A stretch of 64,000 bases of DNA from Terriglobia bacterium (GTDB lineage Bacteria; Acidobacteriota; Terriglobia; Versatilivoradales; Versatilivoraceae). Made by a program: the position numbers and the translations under genes. The stretch is from assembly GCA_022452285.1 (NCBI GenBank), contig JAKUNG010000010.1, positions 62,001 to 126,000 of the forward strand, written 5' to 3'. This document shows positions 28,439 to 36,883 of this stretch, in pieces. Position 1 is the first letter of the stretch. Each line of letters begins with the position of its first letter. The notes under the pieces were generated by a model. It was given only the letters and a program-made list of their open reading frames with translations, did no database searches and was not told the origin of the DNA.

Positions 28439-30136
28439 ATGAAATCTTTCTTTTCTTTAATAATTGTACTTATTTTTTGTGGAAGCACCCTTGTTACGGG
28501 ACAGGAGCTTTTACTGTCTGAAGGTACCTTCCCTATTTATACAGTCGTAAGGCAGGACAGTAACGAAGCGTTAGTAGTTAGCCGCAGCGACAATTCCTTA
28601 TATATTTATGATTTAACGCCGGCTGTTCCAATCTATACTAAAGTTGCACTGGACAAGGACGCCAATGGGATACCGCTGAAGGATTCTGATGGTAACAACG
28701 TCTTAGTGAATGCACCTCTTTCGCTAGCAGTAAACGAAGTAACTAAAAAAGCAGTAGTCGTAAACTTTGGTAGCGACAATGTTTCGATAGTCAATCTGGA
28801 AGCTAAAGCTACTGAAGCAGTAGTACCAGTAGGTACAGCTGGATCTGGTCCCAGAAGTATAGCTATTGATACTAGAAATAATATTGCCATCATTACCCAT
28901 GTGAACGGGAATGTTGTTACCTTGTTGGACCTTAACACCAATACTCCTGTATTACCTACCCCTATAGAGGTTGGCTCTAACCCCATCAGTGTGGTTTTTG
29001 ATGAACAAAATGAAGTTGCAATAGTAGTGAATTATGGAGACTCCAATGTGTCCATTGTAAAATGGGATCTTTCTCTAAAGCGTGGGTGGGTGGTTAATAG
29101 CTTCTTCATTGGTAGTTCTCCTAGTGAGATTGTGTTAGATCCTATTCTGGACTTAGCTGTAATTTGTATGACCGGGACCAAAGCTCTTGGACTCTTAGAT
29201 ACTTCCAAAAGGCCCATTAAATTTAAAGGTTTAGTTCCAGTTAAAGATAATCCGACTTCTATTGGTTTGAACACAAAAACGAATATGGTGGCTGTGCTCC
29301 TTCGTCAATCTCGAAGTATTTCTTTAGTTGATTTAAAGGTGCCTGGCAAACTTACGACTCAACCGCAGTTTATTGGAAATAACCCTCAGCATGTTGCAGT
29401 TAATAATGGTAATAATACCATCTTGGTAGCTAATCCTATTGATAACATGTTACAAATTGCTACCATGGGATTTCTTAATTATTTTCCTCTAGTTATAGAT
29501 ACAGGAGAGTATCGTACAAATCTTGGAATCCGAAATTTAGGGGATACTGAGAGTACAGTTGCAGTGAGTTGGGCAAATAAAGATGGTGTAATTAGTGATG
29601 AACAAACGGTTGCATTAGGTCCAAGAGGATTTAATCAAGTAAACAATGTTTTACAATTTTTAAAAAATATGGCTGTAGCCACTAATATTTCTGGAACACT
29701 ACGTCTTTCTTCGAATAAACCTTTCCATAGTTTTGTATCAGTAATTGATAACAATACAAACGATCCTTCTTTACAGGTAGGAATGTTACAAGGTTCTTCT
29801 AGATTGCTCCTTAGTTCTTCTACTAATATAAGTCCTTTTGGTACTAGGCTGGTAATTATGAACTTAGGTAACATAGGTGCAGCGGCAAGGGTTCGTGCAC
29901 GTGATAAAGAAACAGGAGAAGTAGTTGGGTCGGTAGGTACTATACCAATTGAACCCAACGGTTTTTATGAAACCAATGATATTATAAGTGACTTGGGTTT
30001 AGGAAATGACTATGGATCCCTTGAGATTGATTCAGCAACAGGTCAACCTATAATTGCTGCTGCTTTGATTACTAGTAATTCAGGTACAGGAGGTTTTCTT
30101 GTAGCAGTTCCTGTTGACCTTCCAGTTATTGATTAA
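28439..30136 (+). CDS. Secreted YVTN-type beta-propeller protein with tandem Ig-like C-terminal units
   Basis: A signal peptide (MKSFFSLIIVLIFCGSTLVTG) precedes about 350 residues of beta-propeller repeats of the YVTN/NHL-like kind (NKAVVVNFGSDNVSIVNLE-like, NIAIITHVNGNVVTLLDLN, EVAIVVNYGDSNVSIVKWD). Two related ~95-residue beta units end the chain. Each has the pattern RTNLGIRNLG / TRLVIMNLG, then xxVxVxxxxK(D/E)G, then a glycine-rich strand and a final GTLRLSS / GSLEIDS segment. Such units occur in secreted acidobacterial proteins. The role is unknown, but the position between bamA and skp suggests an envelope function. I use ATG 28439, because the longer TTG form adds MWDMGLK ahead of the signal. 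Confidence 0.75.
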   Translation: MKSFFSLIIVLIFCGSTLVTGQELLLSEGTFPIYTVVRQDSNEALVVSRSDNSLYIYDLTPAVPIYTKVALDKDANGIPLKDSDGNNVLVNAPLSLAVNEVTKKAVVVNFGSDNVSIVNLEAKATEAVVPVGTAGSGPRSIAIDTRNNIAIITHVNGNVVTLLDLNTNTPVLPTPIEVGSNPISVVFDEQNEVAIVVNYGDSNVSIVKWDLSLKRGWVVNSFFIGSSPSEIVLDPILDLAVICMTGTKALGLLDTSKRPIKFKGLVPVKDNPTSIGLNTKTNMVAVLLRQSRSISLVDLKVPGKLTTQPQFIGNNPQHVAVNNGNNTILVANPIDNMLQIATMGFLNYFPLVIDTGEYRTNLGIRNLGDTESTVAVSWANKDGVISDEQTVALGPRGFNQVNNVLQFLKNMAVATNISGTLRLSSNKPFHSFVSVIDNNTNDPSLQVGMLQGSSRLLLSSSTNISPFGTRLVIMNLGNIGAAARVRARDKETGEVVGSVGTIPIEPNGFYETNDIISDLGLGNDYGSLEIDSATGQPIIAAALITSNSGTGGFLVAVPVDLPVID

Positions 30137-30214
30137 AGTGATTTCAAGGTCTTACTTTGAGGTAGATCAAGACTAGTATTTTTAACAGATCTACCCAATA
30201 ACGGAAATTCTCTG

Positions 30215-30220
30215 TATAAT
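30215..30220 (+). promoter_or_regulatory. Candidate -10 element upstream of skp
   Basis: A perfect TATAAT lies 44 bases before the Skp ATG in the 127-base gap after the propeller gene. No good -35 sits 16-18 bases upstream, so this would be a weak or activator-dependent internal promoter. A second AT-rich element (TATATTA) follows directly. Confidence 0.35.
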
Positions 30221-30263
30221 CTGTATATTAAAAAAAGAATTATTTATAAGGAGTTTGTTTGCC

Positions 30264-30836
30264 ATGATTAACAAGAAGATGTTTTTTGTAACAGTGCTGG
30301 TTCTTATTTTGATTGCACCCTGTATAGGACAGAGTCAAGGTTCAGGTAAAGTGGGGGTTTTTAATGTAGTCGGAGCTATTTCACAATCCGAAGAAGGTAA
30401 AGCTGCTTTTGCCGATCTTCAGAAAAAAGTAGATGCTAGAAAAGAGAGCTTTGCCAAGCAACAACAAGAAATTCAGACGCTTCAGCAACAGATACAACAG
30501 CAAGGTGCGACTTTGAATGAAGAAGCAAGAGTGGTTCTTACGAGAAATCTGGAGAAAAAGCAGACCAATTTTCAAAGAGCAACTCAAGATGCACAGCGAG
30601 AGTTTGAGCAGCTTCGGTTTGACATAATGGCTACGATTGGGAAAAAGTTGAATGGAATTGTTCAAACGTATGCCAAGGAAAATGACTTTCTGGTTATTCT
30701 TGATTCATCCAATCAAAATAATCAGGTAGTTTTTAATGCTGCAGCAGTGGACATTACAACAGATATAATTAAACAGTTTAATCTAGCCCAAACTTCTTCC
30801 ACAAGCCCAGCAGCAACTGCACCAACAGTGAAGTGA
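30264..30836 (+). CDS. skp: OmpH/Skp family periplasmic chaperone
   Basis: Skp trimers hold unfolded outer-membrane proteins in the periplasm for delivery to BamA. After a signal peptide (MINKKMFFVTVLVLILIAPCIGQ), the mature protein starts KVGVFNVVGAISQSEEGKAAFADLQKKV, the OmpH signature. A long Gln/Lys-rich coiled coil follows (FAKQQQEIQTLQQQIQQQG ... QTNFQRATQDAQREFEQL), then the closing strand FLVILDSSNQNNQVVFNAAAVDIT. A Thr/Ala/Pro tail ends it. I use ATG 30264, with AAGGAG 10 bases upstream, not the track's TTG 30255, which would sit directly on the ribosome binding site. A strong hairpin follows about 30 bases after the stop. Confidence 0.92.
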   Translation: MINKKMFFVTVLVLILIAPCIGQSQGSGKVGVFNVVGAISQSEEGKAAFADLQKKVDARKESFAKQQQEIQTLQQQIQQQGATLNEEARVVLTRNLEKKQTNFQRATQDAQREFEQLRFDIMATIGKKLNGIVQTYAKENDFLVILDSSNQNNQVVFNAAAVDITTDIIKQFNLAQTSSTSPAATAPTVK

Positions 30837-30864
30837 CTTCTTAGTTCTCGACTTTTTAAGAATA

Positions 30865-30894
30865 ATAAAGGGAGGCTTTCAAGCCTCCCTTTAT
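30865..30894 (+). terminator. Strong hairpin terminator after skp
   Basis: A 14-bp perfect stem (core AAAGGGAGGCTT paired with AAGCCTCCCTTT) with a 2-base centre forms 29 bases after the skp stop. It is followed by an AT-rich but not pure-T tract, and A-rich sequence lies before it. It probably ends the ribH-to-skp transcript and separates it from the fabZ-lpxA unit. It could act in both directions. Confidence 0.8.
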
Positions 30895-31067
30895 ATTATG
30901 ACCAACTGATTTAAGCTCTAGTTACTATCTAGTTTTCCTCTTAATCATTTTTTTTCAGCCTGTTTCGATCTTTCCTTCTGAATAAATCTGATTCTAACCT
31001 GGAGTAGCCCTGTGCTATATTTCTTTTTTATTTAAAAATGTGGGTTTCCAAAGTAGAGGGTTTGTTT

Positions 31068-31508
31068 ATGTTTTTAGATACAAATCAAATTCAAAAAATT
31101 ATTCCTCATCGGCATCCGTTTCTTTTGATAGATGCTATTGTTTCACTTGAACCAAGTAAGAAGATTGTTGGAGTTAAGAACGTAACGTTTAATGAACCTT
31201 TTTTCAAAGGACATTTCCCTAGTATTCCTGTAATGCCAGGTGTGCTAATTGTAGAAGCTTTAGCTCAAGCTGCGGCAGTTATGGTTTTAAAAGAAATTCC
31301 GGATCGAGATAAGAAACTTGTTTATTTCAGTGGTATTGATCGTGCCCGGTTTCGTCAACCAGTTGTCCCTGGTGATCAGTTAAAACTTGTAGTAGAAGTT
31401 TTGCGATTAAAGCCTAGGTTGGGGAAATTACGGGGTGAAGCATTTGTCCGGGAGAAGCTAGTTGCAGAAGCAGAGATTCTCTCTACAATTGTGGATCGGG
31501 GAGATTAA
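31068..31508 (+). CDS. fabZ: 3-hydroxyacyl-[acyl-carrier-protein] dehydratase FabZ
   Basis: Dehydrates beta-hydroxyacyl-ACP in fatty-acid synthesis and controls supply of hydroxyacyl-ACP to LpxA. The 146-residue hot-dog-fold protein shows IPHRHPFLLIDAI, FFKGHFPSIPVMPGVLIVEALAQAAA (catalytic His49 and Glu63 with this numbering) and GIDRARFRQPVVPGDQL. I prefer ATG 31068, with AGAGGG 7 bases upstream, to the track's 31038. The stop is immediately followed by the lpxA ATG with no gap, so the two are coupled, as in many Gram-negative lpx clusters. The usual lpxD partner upstream is absent here. Confidence 0.95.
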   Translation: MFLDTNQIQKIIPHRHPFLLIDAIVSLEPSKKIVGVKNVTFNEPFFKGHFPSIPVMPGVLIVEALAQAAAVMVLKEIPDRDKKLVYFSGIDRARFRQPVVPGDQLKLVVEVLRLKPRLGKLRGEAFVREKLVAEAEILSTIVDRGD

Positions 31509-32285
31509 ATGAACATTCATTCCACAGCAGTAATCAGTCCAAATGCCTCACTAGGAGATGATGTTAAAATTGGGCCTTATTCGATTATTGGTGAGGATGT
31601 AGTAATAGGATCCAGTTGTAGAATAGATCCTCATGTTGTGATTCAAGGTCCTACCACTGTTGGTAGTCATTGCCAATTCTTTTCTTTTTGTTCGATTGGT
31701 TTCCCTCCCCAAGATCTTAAGTTTCAAGGTGAACCTACCAAATTAGTGATTGGTGCTCATAATATTTTTAGGGAATACGTTACGGTGAATCGTGGAACAC
31801 TGGGCGGAGGCGGCCAAACTTTGATTGGAGATCATAACTGTATTATGGCCTATGGGCATATCGCCCATGATTGTATTCTGGGTAACCATATTCTTTTAGC
31901 TAATGCTGCTACCCTTGCTGGGCATGTGACTATTGAAGATCATGCTACTGTTGGTGCCTTTTCAGGTGTCCATCAATTTTGCAGAGTAGGTGCCTATGGC
32001 TTTGTTGGAGGCTATTCGGTTATCACCAAGGATGTACTACCCTATTCCAAAACAGTTAGTGCCCGAGAAGCCAAGAATTATGGCGTCAACACTATTGGAC
32101 TTGAGCGTCGAAGTTTTTCAGCTGAATCAATAAAAGCAATTCGTTCAGCCTATCGTCTCTTGTTGCAGTCTAATCTAAATACATCTCAGGCACTTGAAGA
32201 ACTAAAAAAAAGATTTTTGGATAACTCAGAAATTCAAATTCTCATTAATTTTATTGAAAATAGCGAACGGGGAATTATCAAGTAA
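31509..32285 (+). CDS. lpxA: Acyl-[acyl-carrier-protein]-UDP-N-acetylglucosamine O-acyltransferase LpxA
   Basis: First enzyme of lipid A synthesis, acylating UDP-GlcNAc (or its 3-amino analogue) with hydroxyacyl-ACP. The 258-residue chain is a left-handed beta-helix of hexapeptide repeats (IHSTAVISPNASLGDDVKIGPYSIIGEDVVIG) with LKFQGEPTKLVIGAHNIFREYVTVNRGT. The catalytic histidine is in GHIAHDCILGN (His120, equivalent to His125 of E. coli). A C-terminal helical domain (NTIGLERRSFSAESIKAIRSAYRLL) completes it. Directly coupled to fabZ and followed after 125 bases by lpxI. Confidence 0.95.
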   Translation: MNIHSTAVISPNASLGDDVKIGPYSIIGEDVVIGSSCRIDPHVVIQGPTTVGSHCQFFSFCSIGFPPQDLKFQGEPTKLVIGAHNIFREYVTVNRGTLGGGGQTLIGDHNCIMAYGHIAHDCILGNHILLANAATLAGHVTIEDHATVGAFSGVHQFCRVGAYGFVGGYSVITKDVLPYSKTVSAREAKNYGVNTIGLERRSFSAESIKAIRSAYRLLLQSNLNTSQALEELKKRFLDNSEIQILINFIENSERGIIK

Positions 32286-32410
32286 GTAATATTTCGTTAT
32301 CTGTTTCTTGTTATTTTTCTTTTCTTGATGGATCTTTATAGATGAAAATCAGATCAAAAAAAACTGCTTCATAATATTGATCAGTGTTTAAGTACTTCTC
32401 CTAAAGAAAT

Positions 32411-33238
32411 ATGTCAATACCCACTGGACGATATGGCCTTATTGCTGGTAACGGAAAGTTTCCTCTACTTGTGCTTGATGCAGCGAGAAGTGAATCCGTT
32501 GATATGGTTGTAATGGCTATTAAGGAAGAAGCATCGTTACAAATTGAATCGCAGGGTTATACAACGCATTGGCTTAGTCTGGGTCAATTAGGAAAACTAA
32601 TTGAGCTTTTGAAACAAGAGGGTATTAGCCAAGTTATCATGGCTGGTCAAGTGAAGCACAAACAAATTTTCAGTCGGATCATTCCTGATAGGAAACTCTT
32701 TAAACTTTTAGCTAGTTTGGGTTCGAAAAATACTGATTCCTTAATTGGCGCTGTAGCTAGGGTTTTAGAAGAAGAGGGAATTCAATTGATAGATTCTACT
32801 GTTTTTCTTAGACCCCTTATTCCAGATCCTGGGGTGCTGACAAAACGATCTCCTAGTGACCCCGAGAATAGGGATATTCAGTACGGACGTAAGATCGCTC
32901 AGGAAATTGCCAGATTGGATATTGGCCAATCAGTTGTTGTGCGAGATCAGGCTTGCATTGCAGTAGAAGCAATGGAAGGGACAGATGATATGCTTCGTCG
33001 GGCTTCCAGTATGGCTGTTAATCAGCGATTGACCCTAATAAAGGTGAGCAAACCTAATCAAGATATGCGGTTTGATGTTCCAGTTGTTGGTTTGCCTACG
33101 ATCCGTTTAATGATTGAGGCAAATGCTTCAGCCCTTGCAATCGATGCAGGTCGAACGCTACTTTTCGATCGCAATAACCTTATTAAACTAGCCGATGAAA
33201 ATGGAATTACTATTTCGGCTTTCAGACCAGGGAATTAA
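32411..33238 (+). CDS. lpxI: UDP-2,3-diacylglucosamine pyrophosphatase LpxI
   Basis: Hydrolyses UDP-2,3-diacylglucosamine to lipid X in lipid A synthesis, replacing LpxH in many non-enteric lineages. The 275-residue DUF1009 protein has the family N-terminal half RYGLIAGNGKFPLLVLDAARSE and WLSLGQLGKLIELLKQEGISQVIMAGQVKHKQIF. The C-terminal half has GQSVVVRDQACIAVEAMEGTDDMLRRA (with the catalytic acidic cluster) and FDVPVVGLPTIRLMIEANASALAIDAGRTLLFD. It lies in the expected fabZ-lpxA-lpxI order; neither lpxB nor lpxD is in the window. Confidence 0.94.
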   Translation: MSIPTGRYGLIAGNGKFPLLVLDAARSESVDMVVMAIKEEASLQIESQGYTTHWLSLGQLGKLIELLKQEGISQVIMAGQVKHKQIFSRIIPDRKLFKLLASLGSKNTDSLIGAVARVLEEEGIQLIDSTVFLRPLIPDPGVLTKRSPSDPENRDIQYGRKIAQEIARLDIGQSVVVRDQACIAVEAMEGTDDMLRRASSMAVNQRLTLIKVSKPNQDMRFDVPVVGLPTIRLMIEANASALAIDAGRTLLFDRNNLIKLADENGITISAFRPGN

Positions 33239-33326
33239 AAGTTTCATCTTGTCAAGAATGGAGTTCAGTAAGTTTCATAAACCAGAGAAGATTTGAGATT
33301 TCAAAAAATGTTTTAAGGGTTTAAAT

Positions 33327-34295
33327 ATGGAAAAGATCCGGGTTGCTGTAGTTGGAACAGGTTATCTTGGAAGGCAACATGTTAGGGTTTTGTCGGAACA
33401 GCCAAATGTTGAACTCGTGGGAATTGTAGACAAAAATCCTACAACAGCACAAAAAGTAGCAAAAGAATTTTCCACCATTGCTTACCCTAATCATGAAGTT
33501 CTGTTAGGAAAAGTGTCGGCTGTTATTTTAGCAGTGCCAACCCAAAATCATGCGGCGATTGGTTGCGATTTTTTGAACCATGGAACAGATTTATTGGTTG
33601 AGAAACCGATTGCTTCTTCATTATCGGAAGCCGAGCGTTTAATCCAAACAGCTTGCCAGCATAGTAGAATCCTCCAGGTCGGTCATCTAGAGCGTTTTAA
33701 TCCCGCTGTAATAGAAACTCGAAAGATTTTGACGGCACCGCTTTTCTTTGAGGTTCATCGACTGGGTGTTTTTAGTCCTCGCAGTTTAGATGTTGATGTA
33801 GTTCTGGATTTAATGATTCATGACTTAGATTTAGTTCTAGAGTTTTCTAAGAGTTCGGTTAAACAATTGCATGCTGTCGGGTTACCTATTCTCAGTGATA
33901 AAGTTGATATTGCAAATGCTCGGATTGAGTTTTTAAGTGGTTGTGTGGCAAATTTAACAGCAAGCCGAGTCAGCACGGAAAAAGTTCGCAAACTGAGATT
34001 TTTCCAACCCAATCAATATGTTTCTCTTGATTTTTCTCGACAAGATGTAGTGATTTTGAGTGTTGAAAAAAAAGGAAATGCAGTACAACCAGGAATTATT
34101 CCTCACAAAATTGAAACACCAAGACTAGAACCTCTAAAACTAGAAATCCAATCTTTTCTAAAATGTGTTCAGACTAGGAAACAACCTGAAGTAAACCCTG
34201 AGAGTAGTAAAGCAGCACTGGAACTTGCTTTGCAGGTTGTTTCGAAGATTCAAGAGCATAATCAGTCCGTTGTTATACCGTTGAAAAATGTTTAA
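33327..34295 (+). CDS. Gfo/Idh/MocA family NAD(P)-dependent oxidoreductase
   Basis: A 322-residue sugar or nucleotide-sugar oxidoreductase. The N-terminal Rossmann domain shows RVAVVGTGYLGRQHVRVLSEQPNVELVGIVD, and the family lysine motif is LVEKPIA. The C-terminal domain has the DLMIHDLDLVLEF His-Asp pair. Its place 88 bases after lpxI suggests a lipid A or nucleotide-sugar role. GnnA, which oxidises UDP-GlcNAc for 2,3-diamino lipid A, belongs to this family and often lies near lpxA, but its GnnB aminotransferase partner is not here. An undefined oxidoreductase is the safe call. Confidence 0.82.
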   Translation: MEKIRVAVVGTGYLGRQHVRVLSEQPNVELVGIVDKNPTTAQKVAKEFSTIAYPNHEVLLGKVSAVILAVPTQNHAAIGCDFLNHGTDLLVEKPIASSLSEAERLIQTACQHSRILQVGHLERFNPAVIETRKILTAPLFFEVHRLGVFSPRSLDVDVVLDLMIHDLDLVLEFSKSSVKQLHAVGLPILSDKVDIANARIEFLSGCVANLTASRVSTEKVRKLRFFQPNQYVSLDFSRQDVVILSVEKKGNAVQPGIIPHKIETPRLEPLKLEIQSFLKCVQTRKQPEVNPESSKAALELALQVVSKIQEHNQSVVIPLKNV

Positions 34296-34317
34296 GTTTT
34301 ATTTTTTCTAGATCATC

Positions 34318-35310
34318 ATGAAGCAACCAATCAATTTACTGACTAAACCACAATCAGAAGAAATTACATCTAATGAGAAGGGCCAGGCTTTTCTTATATC
34401 AGGGATCCTTCACCTGATTCTTCTCGTCATAGTGTTGTTTGGGCCAAGTGTGCTTCCACAAAGTCAGTTATCCAAACCTATTAAGGTATCTCCTCCAAAG
34501 CGACTAGGATTCTTAGCCTTACCAAAGGATTATCAACAGATAAAGGAAAGACAAGTGCCCTCAGTTGTGCCCCCACCAAGTAGAAGTGTTCAAGAGGATA
34601 AACCAAAGATTAATTCAAAACGTCTTTCCACTCCCTATCCTAACCAAACTAAAAAATTAGTTAATAAATTGAATGTGCCAAACCCAGCCACTCAGCCACT
34701 CAGTTCTTTAAGGGCCCCAAAAACCTCTATGACAACTCCAAATATTTCTCCAAAAATTCAAGTTGAAAGGAAGAGTTCTGATAGTAAAAAGATAGTTAAA
34801 ATAGAAAAGAAGTCGGATAAGTCAGACTTAAAGAATCTTTTTGCTGGACTGAGTCTTCCAGGAAACATGAGTTCACGTTCATTGGAAAAAGTTAATGAGG
34901 GAGGTAGTTTTGGGAAGCCTCTTTCCGATAATGATGCTATACGATCGGATTTCATTAGACGTCAACCTAATTTTTCTGTAAAGCGTCCGACAATTATTTC
35001 AGAAACGCATGGCGTTAATTTTAATCCTTGGTTAAGTTCCATTTATTTTCGTGTAAGAGATAATTGGTACTCTGTAATCCCACAAGTCTATCGAACTGGG
35101 ATGAGAGGGGTAGTAGTTATAGTCTTTGATGTTCGTAGCAATGGTGTCCTTGAGGAACTTGCAGTTGTAAAAAGTTCAGGTCGTTCTCCCTACGATCGAG
35201 CTGCAATTTCTTCACTTAAACTGTCGGAGCCATTTCCTAGTTTCCCAGCTGATTTTGTTGGAGATTACCTCACTCTCCAGTTTACTTATTTTTACAATAT
35301 TTCTTCCTGA
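34318..35310 (+). CDS. Energy transducer TonB
   Basis: A 330-residue TonB protein that would couple the proton motive force to outer-membrane receptors. An N-terminal transmembrane anchor (FLISGILHLILLVIVLFGPSVL, about 27-48) is followed by a long Pro/Ser/Lys-rich periplasmic spacer. A C-terminal TonB domain (about 250-330) has RTGMRGVVVIVFDVRSNGVLEELAVVKSSGRSPYDRAAISSLKLSEPFPSFP. ExbB/ExbD genes are not adjacent. It follows the Gfo/Idh gene by 22 bases and may close the lpx transcript. It may instead be a TonB/TolA-like envelope protein, since no receptor is nearby. Confidence 0.82.
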   Translation: MKQPINLLTKPQSEEITSNEKGQAFLISGILHLILLVIVLFGPSVLPQSQLSKPIKVSPPKRLGFLALPKDYQQIKERQVPSVVPPPSRSVQEDKPKINSKRLSTPYPNQTKKLVNKLNVPNPATQPLSSLRAPKTSMTTPNISPKIQVERKSSDSKKIVKIEKKSDKSDLKNLFAGLSLPGNMSSRSLEKVNEGGSFGKPLSDNDAIRSDFIRRQPNFSVKRPTIISETHGVNFNPWLSSIYFRVRDNWYSVIPQVYRTGMRGVVVIVFDVRSNGVLEELAVVKSSGRSPYDRAAISSLKLSEPFPSFPADFVGDYLTLQFTYFYNISS

Positions 35311-35509
35311 AACAATTATTTATTTTATAGAAAAGGCTTAGTGGTTCATTCTCTTTTCAAGCTATATAGTGAGTTCTTGACAATCATTTGTAGCACTGCA
35401 ACTATATCGATAGGTTATTTAAGAACGAAGTTCTCTAGCTGAGACTTTCTCAACTAGAATGAATAGTGACTTATCAACTAAATATTTTTGTTGGAATGCT
35501 TTTTAGCCT

Positions 35510-36865
35510 ATGAAAATCTTAATTGCCGGGGGGGGACAAACTGCTGTTCTTGTTGCCAAGCGCCTGATTAAAGAAGGTAACGAGGTTGTTATTGTCGAGA
35601 AAAATTCTGCCCGTTGTGAATATTTAGAAGAAGTCTTAGATGCCCAAATAGTTGTCGGTGATGCGGTTAGCATTAGAACTTTAGAAGAAGCGGGACTCCA
35701 AACTGCTGAAATGTTAATTGCTCTGACAAGTGAAGATCAGATTAATGTCATTGTTTGTTTAGTTGCCTCGATCCAGTCTAATATTAAAGTTAAGCTAGTA
35801 AGAATGCGCACACATGAAGTCGGTGACTGGAAAAATATTTTTGATAGATTGGGTTTGGATATTGATTTGATAATCCACCCTGAAACTGAAATAGCCGACC
35901 GCATATTAAGAGTAGTTCGCTTGCCTGGAGTATCGGATGTCATTGATTTTGCCGAGGGCAAAGTGAAGCTTTTTGGGATGAATATTGATGAAGGGAATTG
36001 GGTTGCTGGGAAAACGGTAGAGGATTTAGATAAAGCAGGACCACCTAAAAATTCTCTCATTGCAATGATTTTCAGAGGACAGGATGTCATCATTCCTCAT
36101 GGGGCACAGGTGTTAAATCCAGGCGACCATGTGTACATTGTCACCACTGATCAAGATCTGAAGGCTGTTGTACAATTTATGGGTTTAAAGAGACAGAAGG
36201 CTCTTAACCGAGTTTTTATCCTAGGAGGAAAACAGATTGGGATTAGGGTAGCAGAATTGTTGGAATCTCAAGGAGTAAGGGTTAAGATTTTTGAACGGGA
36301 CATAGATCGCTGTAACAGGATTAGCCAAATTCTGAAGCAGGCAGTGGTTATTCACGCTGATGGTACAGAGGAAGGTGTTCTAGTTGACGAAAATATTAAA
36401 GGAGTAGGAGCTTTTTTGGCAATGACTAACGATGATGAAGACAATATTATTGCTTCTTTGTTGGCTCGGAAATTAGGAGCTAATAAGATTATTGCTCTTA
36501 TTAACCGACTAAACTACCTGCCCATGATTCAACGTTTTGGTATTAATACTTCGGTTAGTCCTCGCTTGGCTACCGTTGATCGGATTCTCCAATTTGTACG
36601 GAAGGGGAGTGTCCTTTCTGTAACTAGCTTTAGGGAAGAAGAGGCTGAAGCAATCGAACTGATCGCTACTCCTGGATCTAAATATGTTGGACGTTTACTT
36701 AAAGAAATTAAATTACCTCGGGGAGCTATTGTAGGGGCCATTGCAAGGCCTAATGGTGAAGTTATTGTGCCACGTGGCGATGTTAAAGTTCAAGCAGGGG
36801 ATCGAGTCATTTTTTTTAGTCTTGAAACAATAGTCCCTCTTCTGGAGTCCACCTTCCTTAAATGA
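35510..36865 (+). CDS. trkA: Trk system potassium uptake protein TrkA
   Basis: Cytosolic NAD-binding regulatory subunit of the Trk K+ transporter. The 451-residue protein has two RCK units, each a Rossmann TrkA-N domain plus a TrkA-C domain. The first begins MKILIAGGGQTAVLVAKRLIKEGNEVVIVEKN with LIALTSEDQINVIVCLVA; the second begins NRVFILGGKQIGIRVAELLESQGVRVKIFERD with FLAMTNDDEDNIIASLLARK. TrkA-C ends appear as VHIVTTDQDLK-like and DRVIFFSLET. Full-length bacterial TrkA is about 450-460. trkH begins 18 bases later, forming a two-gene operon. Confidence 0.93.
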   Translation: MKILIAGGGQTAVLVAKRLIKEGNEVVIVEKNSARCEYLEEVLDAQIVVGDAVSIRTLEEAGLQTAEMLIALTSEDQINVIVCLVASIQSNIKVKLVRMRTHEVGDWKNIFDRLGLDIDLIIHPETEIADRILRVVRLPGVSDVIDFAEGKVKLFGMNIDEGNWVAGKTVEDLDKAGPPKNSLIAMIFRGQDVIIPHGAQVLNPGDHVYIVTTDQDLKAVVQFMGLKRQKALNRVFILGGKQIGIRVAELLESQGVRVKIFERDIDRCNRISQILKQAVVIHADGTEEGVLVDENIKGVGAFLAMTNDDEDNIIASLLARKLGANKIIALINRLNYLPMIQRFGINTSVSPRLATVDRILQFVRKGSVLSVTSFREEEAEAIELIATPGSKYVGRLLKEIKLPRGAIVGAIARPNGEVIVPRGDVKVQAGDRVIFFSLETIVPLLESTFLK

Positions 36866-36883
36866 TACCCAGAAGGAAAAAAT

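Noticed and set aside
35390-35430. Promoter before trkA beginning with TTGACA
   Set aside because: The -35 is perfect, but at 16-18 bases spacing the -10 candidates (AACTAT, ACTATA) match poorly, so I did not list it.
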